A stretch of 23,329 bases of DNA from Geosiphon pyriformis (lineage: Eukaryota > Glomeromycota > Glomeromycetes > Archaeosporales > Geosiphonaceae). The translations under genes and the position numbers were made by a program. The stretch lies in NCBI GenBank assembly GCA_016748015.1, contig JAAOMT010000239.1, positions 30,359 to 53,687 of the forward strand, in the 5' to 3' direction. Under the pieces are notes generated by a model. The model ran no database searches. It was given only the letters and a program-made list of their open reading frames with translations, and was not told the DNA's origin. How positions within the stretch are numbered: the first letter of the stretch is position 1; each line of letters begins with the position of its first letter. Positions 1 to 9,900 of this stretch are shown in pieces.

Positions 1-810
1 AAAAAAAAAAATTTTTTATTTTAATGTTTGAATTTTAATTTAATTAATTTCTCAACCTGATTTTTTATAGTATGGACGAGATCATTAGGTAAACTAATTA
101 AGTTATGAATAACTTTCCTTAATTTGATTTAATATTTTATGATAAGTTGAACAAATTATTCAATGGAATTTTAGAGTTTTTATCAAATCCTTAATTTCAT
201 AAAGGTTTTATGTATAATCTTTAAATGACCAAACTGGAATGTATGAAAATAATAAATCATACTTTGTATTAAATCTTATTCTTTAAAGCTAATATTCAGC
301 AAGATTGATAGATCAATAAAGATGACTTAATTACAGGTGATTTTATTATTTTCTCAATCCGATGATACATATTCAATGTTTTAACTTTAATCAAATAGGA
401 AAAATTCTTTACTTAAATAAATAATTGGCTACACACATTTAAAAAGCTTTTGTTCACAGATCAGTAAAAATGCTAAAAAAACAAAATACAATTGATTAAT
501 AAAGATTATAAGCAGTAGAGATCTTTTATAAACTAAATAATAACCTTTAAATTTACTATATATAAAAAATTTGTGAATAATTATTATGTTTCATGTTTTA
601 TACGAAACCTCGATCGATTTGTTCTTTCATAAATATTAACTTGGTCATTTTAATTTGTTACTTTCTAAACATAATATCAATAAAACCTTTGTAAAAGCCT
701 CTTTTTTGTATTATCGTATTCAATTTTTTCTAAATCTCAAAGTTTAAATAAATTTTTTTTTCTTTTGATAGTTAAATATTCAAAGAGCTATGTTTATTAA
801 CGGGTTTGAA
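1..810 (+). repeat. Left long terminal inverted repeat
   Basis: This stretch is the reverse complement of 22511-23329. I compared the two line by line. The outer ~560 bp, including the terminal run of 11 A followed by 6 T, are identical. Between about 560 and 745 there are four substitutions and one 1-nt indel. A divergent patch with a ~9-nt length difference lies at about 747-762. The last ~48 bp up to 810 are identical again. That inner end covers the end of an intron and the first codons of a protein-kinase exon, and kinase homology continues past 810 on this side only. I see no coding sequence in the rest of the repeat. The repeat starts at base 1, so any target-site duplication lies outside the window. 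Confidence 0.93.
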
Positions 811-1600
811 GCCTATCATTTATATCTAGAATAATTGGACTTATGAAAAACATTAAAAAGACTTAATCATGGAATTATGATGGAATTTGCTCGACACGGA
901 GCATTCGGAAGTATTTATCCACAAATTTTCATTCTACGAGTTGGTCGAATAAATTAGAGGTCGCACAAATTATAGCTGATAAACTTGGTAAAATTCATTC
1001 TGGTTGTCTGGCCCACCGTGACCTACACTCTATAATTTGACAGTTGTGTAGAAATTAAGAGCAACGTCAAACAATGAAATAGCAGGAGAATATAGGGAGT
1101 ATCTCTTAGAAGTTTTAAGATGAAAAAAGTTGACGATAGCTGGTAATCCTTATAGCTTAGGATTTATATTATGTAAATTTGGCAACAGGAAAGCCTCTTT
1201 TTCATGACTTTTCTCATACTCAAATCCTTATAAGGGTTATTATAAATTGTGCTATACTTGAGATTAGCTCTCCTATTCTTTGCCTTCTATCGCTAAACTC
1301 ATTGAAAGTGTTGGGAAGTTTAAAAAACTTCGTAGAATATATCTAATGAAGATCGGGCAGTCTTAATTTTCTACCTGTGAGTAATATTCTTACACGTGAT
1401 TTAGTGTATAGGTTATTTTTAAATAGCCTATACATAATAAGAAGTTTATAACACTTGGACGATTCCGTTAAAAATGAATTATCTTTTTTCGATTCATTCA
1501 AGCCTTTTAATCGTGGAATTCAAGCATTTACCTGATCCAGTGAGCAAATAGATATTTTTTCATCAGATAATTATATCGAATATTTGGAATGTAAATCATT
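772..1600 (+). pseudogene. Broken protein kinase copy (exon 2 to C-terminal tail)
   Basis: Translated piecewise, this stretch resembles exon 2 of the intact kinase at 18469-19374, with many stops and frameshifts. It starts after an intron end (TTTTGATAG) with the same first residues, LNIQR. Recognisable pieces are MMEFAR near 880-897, KYLSTNFHS-like and SWSNKLEVA-like text near 915-965, HRDLHS near 1017-1030, a YSLG-like block near 1150-1165, and a tail with KHLPDP near 1523-1540. The tail resembles C-terminal tails of glomeromycotan kinases as I know them. No exon 1 is visible upstream. The piece cannot encode an active kinase. Its first 39 bases lie inside the left inverted repeat, which ties the repeat's origin to a kinase locus. 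Confidence 0.85.
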
Positions 1601-2834
1601 AAATAAATTCGTTTTAAAATTATAAATTAGCAAAGCAATTCAGTTTAAGTAAAAAATAAAAATTTAAAGACAAATTGGTTTACATTGAATATTAACATAT
1701 ATATCAATAGGTTTAAATCAAAATTCAGACATTTTATCATTTCTGATTAAATGTATATTATGGAAATAGACAATAACTCGTTTTATTACATTTTATTGAA
1801 TTTACTGATGATAACAATTAATCTCATTGAAAAAAATGACATATTTAATATATTCAATTATATTAAAAACATTTATTTTTCATATGTTTATAAGGGAGTG
1901 ATAAAATACCGAAACGAATCTAATTAAAAATAAGTATTAAATATTCTATTTTAAATATAGCAATCTTATTTCAAAAAAGAATTTAGAACTTTTATACTTA
2001 AAATTTTATACTTGTGAGTATTTCAAAAAAAAGCTTTACTCTTCAAAGTAATCGATTAAGTATTTTAATAAATACTAAAATTTAAGTTTAATGATGAATC
2101 TTTTTTAATGATGTAAATGTTAATTCAATTAAATATCATGGCGTTTTGATAGTCCCCTATGGATTGGATATTATCTTTTGGAAAAAATATTTTAAAGCTT
2201 CCCAGGAAGTGTAATAATTACAAACTGTTTATCAGATTATGAGAATGCACATGGAGCTAAAATTTTTCTTGAAATGCAAAAGAAATCTATGTTAAAACAG
2301 GAGAAATTAAACTGCTTATTCAACTCCTATTTTTGATTCAAATGATGAGAAAAATAGTTGGCGTTTTTATACATCATAGCTATTTGAACTCTGGTCAAAT
2401 AGAGAAACAGTATAATTACGAATTCTCCTTCAATAAGATTTAACACATTTAATTTTATCATCATAGCTTTACAGATTTTATTCACACCATAGAAAATCTT
2501 GAAATTAAAAAAACAAGTTTTGTATTGCATAATAATACTTATTTTATCGATTGTCAATTATTAATATTATTAAATAAAAATTATATTACACCCAATTTAT
2601 TTTTTAAATTCCCGGCAAAAAACTAGCTTTTTCACAAGACTTGAAATTTTAAAGTATTTTCCAATGAATACTATGAATATGCTAAAAAAGCACAGAAAAT
2701 GACTGGCGTTTGTTAAATTTGTGTTTAAGCCGAATTTGTTTATAAAAGACAAAAGATAAAATCCATAAATACCTAGCATCCAATTTTAAGTAACATCTTA
2801 ACGGATTTTTGAAAATTCTTATTTTTCTACCGTA
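1601..2834. other. Intergenic spacer, no supported gene
   Basis: AT-rich spacer between the kinase relic and the giant gene. Two minus-strand open frames of 76 and 60 codons (2327-2557, 2597-2779) are rich in Phe, Ile and Lys with no recognisable motif, and I do not accept them. A plus-strand stretch at about 2210-2335 reads openly for ~40 codons and may be the remains of an unknown gene. The promoter of the downstream gene must lie near the right end, but I cannot point to a convincing element. Confidence 0.5.
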
Positions 2835-5800
2835 ATGATGCTTGTCAATGAACCTAAGAAAGAAATTGGTGAGTATCTGAAAAGTGAGAAAAAAAGGGGT
2901 AAAAAATCACTATAAATTGTTCAAACGTTGTCAAAAATTTTATAATATAAATATTTAATCAGACAGTCTCATATTATATTTATACAAGCGCGAAGGCAAA
3001 CCGAGTTACGATTCAGCCCTGAAGCGCCTGGTGAACAAGAACAAACTACGTCATTTTCTCAATCGGGGTTTTTTCCTGATCTCCCACCTTCGGTAGAAGA
3101 GAATATTGTTAAAGGTATTATAAAAGAATCAATTGTATGTCTAAAATCGCAGCGTAGTATTCGACTTTTGACGAAAAATGATTGCTAAAGACCAGAAACC
3201 TATCGGCATTGGCTTGTGGGAAAACGATGAGGAAAACGTTATTGATGAGATGGAAATTGACTTCCTTAAGCAAGAAAGTCAAATCGGTGGGCAGAGCGCT
3301 ATCAGTTGTGATCCTTGTGAATCAATTCCGGGGCTTTATCGTCTATTAGACTTATGCAAAGACGAAGGATCGAACGGTCTTGGTGCGTGAATACTTTCTG
3401 AGATTTTTTTAGTATTAAGCTTAGATCTAATTGAGCTATTTTTTAACTATCGATAATTTCTAGTCGATAAAATTATTATTTCCCAACGTTTCGTAAAGAA
3501 GCTTTGTAACGAGATCGTACCAAACAGCTTCAAATCAATTTCGAAAATTAATTTCAAAAAGCTAAATTCTAAGGAAATTTCCCTTGTTGGAGTTTATGGT
3601 CGAAACGAAATGATTGCTAAATTTCTCTTGAACCAAAATATCATCGATCAGTCTATGTATGACTTCAATTTTTCTAGTTAAGTTTTTTTCTTGATTTTCT
3701 GAGAAATTTTCTCCAATGCATATTTTAGATATGATTCTCTCATTGGCAATGTCGATCAAACCATCAATCAAGAACCCGTCACCTTGCGGCCTGGAATTTA
3801 TCTTCAAAGTTTACTCACCCCTCTTAGATCCAGTGATTTCAATCCTAATCAACTACAATTTCTAGTCATACATTGGAGTGAAGAAGGTTGTTATGACAAT
3901 TTAGCATCTTCTCATCGAAAGAAAAACTTGACCAATATGCATCGGTATGATTTGTCATGGCATTATGTTTCTTTTTTCAGCTCAACTATTATCCAGAGCT
4001 AATAAACGTTTTTTATGAAAAGTTATCTTACTAAATTGACGAGCATCAAATTTGTCTTATGAGTGAGAGGGATTTGGAAAATATTGATTGGCAGGTTTTC
4101 CGCAAAGAATCCCAAACAAATAAATTCTGCCGCGACCTTACGGTTACTAAGTGTCAAGAGCAAAAAGAAGATTTTGAGCTTTTTCCTGGATTTGAGGTGA
4201 TTAATTTTCCTTTTCTTATATCCTAAAGAAACATACATCCCGTAATAAGATTTATCCGTTCGCAAATTAATTGCTCACCTTTTGGAATTATATGAATTTT
4301 ATTAGGTGCAATTACCAAACCATATGACTCGTGAAAACGCTTATTATGACAAGCAGTGTGGAAACTTCGCTCTAGATCCCCTCATAGTTGAATCTGTTAC
4401 AAATCAAACGTTTGTATCGCGAGATATTATCCCAGCAACCAAAGTAAAAAAAGAAGAATCCATAGAATTGGAGGATTTTCGAAGGAAACTAGAAACACAG
4501 AAATATGCCCTTCATCTTACTCGTCAACTAAAAATACAAGATTTGGAAATAATTGTCAACGAAGGATTGAATCTGAATGAAATTTTCCAACCTTTATATG
4601 ATAATTTGAGGGCATTGAAGGAGGTGAAAAATAAGAGCAAAACAAAGCAAAAAGAAAATCTAGAAAAAGGTGCAACGTCTTTGATAAAAGCACCAGTGCA
4701 ATATTTTAAAGATAAATACAGGTACGAAATCTAGAACAATTCGAATTTAACTCAATTTTAAAAATTAATCAGATCTATTTTTGCAGTTACATTGAATCAT
4801 TTTTGCCAACGATTCAATTAAGTTCAAACCTTTCTAAGGTTGACAGGGAATTTGATGAAAGGGAACAAAATTTGGTCAAAACTCATTTCGAAAGGATTTG
4901 CAATGAAGTCGAAAGCAAATATTCCATTGGAGAAAGGCTTACTATCTTAAACGTACAAGTTAAAACATGTAATAATCTTATACGTCTTGTCTCTCTTCGC
5001 ATATTTTCTTAACCGCTTTAATGAATTCTCATTTCTCAAATATAGCGAAGTACCCTCTCAGTCGTTCTTTTACGATATTCCGTGAAATTGAAGTCACTCA
5101 ACCTACCTTAGTTCGCACCACAATTCACACGGCTGAATTAAGTGCTGAAGATAATTTGCAATTCAATAAAGATCATTCCTTTATACCACAGCCATATTTA
5201 CATTCTTTGACTACCTCATTTGAGTTTGATCCCGAGACCTATGAACTAAGGTTGCTTTTTGACTTAAATCTAACTTTTAACATGTTAACACTAGCTCACT
5301 TATTCTTGTTTATAGACACATCTCACAATTAGAGAATAAAAAGCTCCTGGTATTTCTTTGGAATAAATCAACATTTAAGCTTGAAATATATTTTGATACA
5401 ATCAAACGGCTACCTAAGATTATTCGTGATCAAGCTGCGTCGAAAAAACTCAATATAGATGAACAGTTTCTTTTAGCGGTTAATCAACCTAAAGGATTAA
5501 TAGCCATATATAACACCGAGAAAGCTGTGGTATGTATTGATCACTTCAGGTTTTCGTTAGTAATTATTATAGATAGCAAATTAATCTACTATCTGATCGT
5601 TTTTCCAGCTCAATACCTATGCCTTTGATCAAGAGCAAGGGACTCTTTCTTTGCATTATGCCAATATCCTACTCTTGCATTTTTATAAGAATTTAGTTCC
5701 CAAAATAGCACATTTTTTCTTCATTCAAAACACCGAAGATATTTGCTTTGTAGAGAAAAATGGCACAGCCAAAATTTATAACTTGACATGCGACAGATTC

Positions 5801-6909
5801 CGACCGAGAATTGCTCAGTTTCCGTCAGATTCGAAGAAAGTCTTGAGCACCCCTGATGGGACATGTATCGTTGCCTTTGTAAAAGAACAAATAAAAATAC
5901 CTCCCGAGGAAAACGAAATGCGGGATCCTCCTCAAGATGAAATCCAAAGCGAAAATTTAATAGACAAAACAATAAACTTGGTGGACGTAAAAAAAATTCC
6001 TAACTATCAAAAAAATGTCTCAAACCAGCTTGAAAAATCAAAGGATCCAGATCTTAATAATGAACAAGTAATTGATCGCACTGAAAATGCTGCGAAAATT
6101 CAAGTTGCTAAAAAACCACAGGTGGCAGCAGAGGGTTCAGGAAATTATATTACCAAAGGATACATATATTTTACTGAAAATTTCAAACAAGATGCTCACA
6201 AAATTGTCGAGATTCCATTAGAACACTCTTCAATTGAAAATTTCGAGTTTTCCATGTTGAATAAAAAACAAACTCATCTTACAACAATCGATCGGGAAAA
6301 GGCTATTTACCATTCAGTCATGGTCAAAATATCTCATGGAAAAACTCAATTCCGATTGGAGCGCCAGTCACAAAGCAAATTTTTGGGTCAAGTTAAGTTA
6401 GAAGGTCAACGACCTTGTACCGTTGATGGCAAAAGCACAAAATTCATGCGTGATATTCGTGTTGGCGATTTTTTGATTTTGGGCGAGAATAGGCTGCAAG
6501 TGGCTGAAATACTGTCCGACACTCTTCTTAAAATATCACCTCAGACCCCTCAATTTGTCAAATTTGAATACAGCATATGGAAAGATTTCAGGATTGAGCA
6601 AAGAAATACAGTTAATCGACTGATCGATGTTTATTCCATGGTATTCACCAAATATGCCACCAAAAGTCCAATTGGTCGTGTAGATCAACCTTTGACATTG
6701 ACCATTGTATTGGATATTTCTCCCGAGAATCGTTTGAATTTGAAAGAGTACAAAAGAAAATTTCAAGAATATGTTCAGAAAATGTTTTCTATGTTTAAAA
6801 AAGACACGAAAAAATCAATGGGTCATTTGAAGCAGTTCAATACTAAGCTCATGACTTTCCAAGAATTTGATGATTTTGAGGTACACGCTAACAAGTACAA
6901 ACTCGGGGA
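2835..6909 (+). other. Giant gene exons 1-11: N-terminal region
   Basis: Exons: 2835-2868, 2989-3114, 3191-3382, 3464-3656, 3729-3944, 4023-4196, 4306-4721, 4787-4968, 5046-5250, 5316-5529, 5609-6909. They encode residues 1-1085. Some junctions were chosen among alternatives by phase: the donor at 3657 (GTATGA) keeps exon 5 in the frame reading TLRPGIYLQS, the intron 3115-3190 avoids a stop, and the donor at 4969 is needed to enter exon 9. Exon 7 is rich in Lys and Glu and probably helical. Exons 10-11 hold short hydrophobic strands such as LLAVNQPKGLIAIYN and STPDGTCIVAF that recall a beta-propeller, then a charged linker near 5900-6130. I recognise no named family here. Confidence 0.8.
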
Positions 6910-9900
6910 GTAGGTTTTCAATTCTTTTTCTTAGTCCTTTGCCCTCACTTTGTTGAAGAAAATTCAAAATTTTTTATTCAATGTGTACAAAGATGGATGG
7001 TCGATTTCTTTTGCTTGATTCCGCTCCAGATTGCTGTTGCCCGAGATAATGTATTTGTTCCGTTTCAAGATGGTTTATCTACCATTGATATCGACGAACC
7101 TTTATTAGATGATGGATATGGGTTCATCAGCAGCGTCAGCAAGACTATTTCATTTGGTTGGTACGAGGCCATATTTAAACATTATGCTAATCTTGAAGTG
7201 AAAGTTGTTTCATCAATGGGGGAACAATCGTGTGGTAAGTTGTATTCTATGCAGCAAAAATTTTATTGAAATATCTCTAATTTGTGTTTTATTCTTTGAA
7301 ATTCAAAAGGAAAGAGTTATTTTTTAAACCATTTTGTCGGTTCAACCTTTGATGGATCTGCAATGGTTTGTTTAGAGTGAGATATCAATGTCTGAATTCA
7401 GAATTTTAAACGTGATATTAAATCTTGCTTGAAAATAAATTCACTAATTAGCGTTGTACTGAAGGCGTTTGGATGTCTTTGGGTGAGTAAGATTCAATTT
7501 AATCAGTCTTTTCTCAAAGTTTTTTCTGCGTATAAAAAACTTAGTCTTAAGTATAACCATGATCATTCTTTTTAACACTAGTTAAAACCGACGACATTCT
7601 TTATGTAGCCCTTGACTTTGAAGGTTGTAGACTTCTCAATTTTACACTTTAAATTACTGATTTTCAAAATTTCCAATGACCATGAACAATTGTTTGTAAT
7701 TTCAGGGTTTGCCAGTATCGAAAGAACCCCACAAGAAGAAACATTTTTACAACTCTTGAATGCTGCAGTCTCGAACCTTGTATTATTTAAAAGTCGATTC
7801 ACCATAAGCCGAGATATCTCAACTATGTTTCAAGGCTTCCAAGATGGGATGAATTATTTTGGCGATGATCTAGACATTTTCCAGGTGATGAGTTTTATCT
7901 AGCATATATTTCTTTCTCTTTTGAGGTGGATTTAATGTTTACACGCTGGCTCTTCGCGGAATAAATTTTCATGAATAGGCAAGATTTTGTATCATCATTA
8001 CAGATGTAGCAGAACCAGATCAAGAAGATGTTACATCCGAGTTTGAGTCAAAACTTTCGAGAATTGTTGATAAGGTAGATCAAATTGCTCAAATCCCTCC
8101 TTTCAAATTAAATTAAACTAAATTTTTTTGGATACTATAGGACGAAGAAAATAATTTCATAACAAAGCTCTATGCCAATAATTTGAGTGTAATCCCATGG
8201 CCAGTTTTCAAAGAAGCTTCCTTTTACGAAAATTTCGTGGACTTGAAAGATAAATTTGATCCAGATTCTAAGTACGAGAATACACGAATCTTTGTTGAGA
8301 AACTTAAGGTAAAGTTGAGAATAAATTTTTTCAATGTTTGCATGAGCATTATGTTTAATTAACAGTTTGAAATTATCCCTTACAAGATTCTAATGACAAA
8401 GCTAAAGTACAGTAAAACTTTTTGTTTCTTTTTGGTTCCATTATTTTTTCATTGACTTAATTTTGTTTATATTCAGAGTTTGCGATTGGGGTAGTGTCCA
8501 GGCAACATTAATTACTATCCGCACTTTAGAATTGAAGAAATATTTGAAGAATGCAATATCATATGGATTTGAACAAAAAGAAGACTTTGAGCTGGATATT
8601 TCTATCGAAAACACATTATCAAACACTAATTCATTTGAAAATGAATTAAAATTGAATATTAAACATCTTATGGTATATTGAAAAGTTCTAATGCTTTTTT
8701 GGAAAACTAGCTATTGGAAATTAAAATTTGTAAATTTTTTAGAGTCGTGATGATGGGCAATTAATTCCTGACCCAGAAGTTTTGCTCGTTGAAATATTTC
8801 ATGATACACGTATTAGGGATGGCTCAATAAAACTAATGCCTGATTCTGGCCTGGTTTTATTAAAGGACGGGATGACGCTTACAAACCTTTCTTCTGGTTA
8901 GTAATATAACATCATTAACAAGTCTCCCTTTTATTTTACAACTCGTTTTGAAAGATAAAATTAAGTGTAATTTTTCTTTAATTCAAGATATCCTAGGCTT
9001 TTTTGAGGAAAAAATACAAGCACGTTCCATAATTCCTGATTCTCAATGGCTAGAGCAGCTCGAGACTTTTGTCAAATTTATCATCCAAAGACGTGTCAAA
9101 CGTGTACAGCAATGGTTTGCACGGAATACCAATCGTTTCGAAAAGGAACAGAATGAAATCATTATCACAAACTATGTCTTTGAGCAAGAAATCAGCAGAC
9201 TAAGTTTATTCTGGAATTTTTGTCGTCTTCGGTGTAATAGTTGTGGGCTTTTATGCATGAAAGCGAGTCGTCACAGTGATAATGAGCAGGACATGACTCA
9301 TGACTGTTTGACTGATCACAAATGTCATTCAGAATGTCAATTTAGTGAAGCTCATTTAAATCAAACTATACCAAAATGTAATCAGTTTGCAGGTCACGAG
9401 GGTGGTCATGCTTGCGAAAAAAGTCATGCCTGCGGTGCTTCTTGCATTTATGATGGGAAAAGAAATTGTCAGTTAAAATGTGCCAAAGACATTGGCCATG
9501 GGTCAACTAGTGGAAATAAAGATCATTTATGTGGGGCTACACGTCATTATTGCGGATCTCCGTGTTCATTGAAGACCAAGACACAAAAGGGGGAATACGA
9601 ATGTCACAATACTTGCATTGTAAGCCTCTGCTTTAAATTTTTTTCTTGATTTTTAAAAGCTTTATTACATGTACTTCTTTTTTATTTAATTTAATTTATC
9701 AAACAGATTCCATGTGAAGAAATTCATTCAGTTCATAAATGTGAAAATGAAGTTTGCCCTCTTGAATGTCCAATAAGCAATTGCCATCGACGATGCGAAA
9801 GCAAAGATCATTTTCATGACTTAGAAGGAGGCATTGACCATTTTTGCGGGTGATATAGTGGTTCTAAATGACTAATAAAAAACAGACCTTTTAATATGAC

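Noticed and set aside
2140-2335. Possible plus-strand gene relic with ~40 open codons
   Set aside because: I could not recognise a family or a continuation, so it is mentioned only in the spacer entry.
2327-2779. Two minus-strand open frames
   Set aside because: Composition is that of AT-rich non-coding sequence, with no motif or splice context.
3115-3190. Frameshift at an A run near 3173
   Set aside because: Reading 3115-3190 as a 76-nt intron keeps the frame and removes the problem.
3657-3840. Frameshift near 3830
   Set aside because: Choosing the donor at 3657 puts exon 5 in the frame reading TLRPGIYLQS without any indel.
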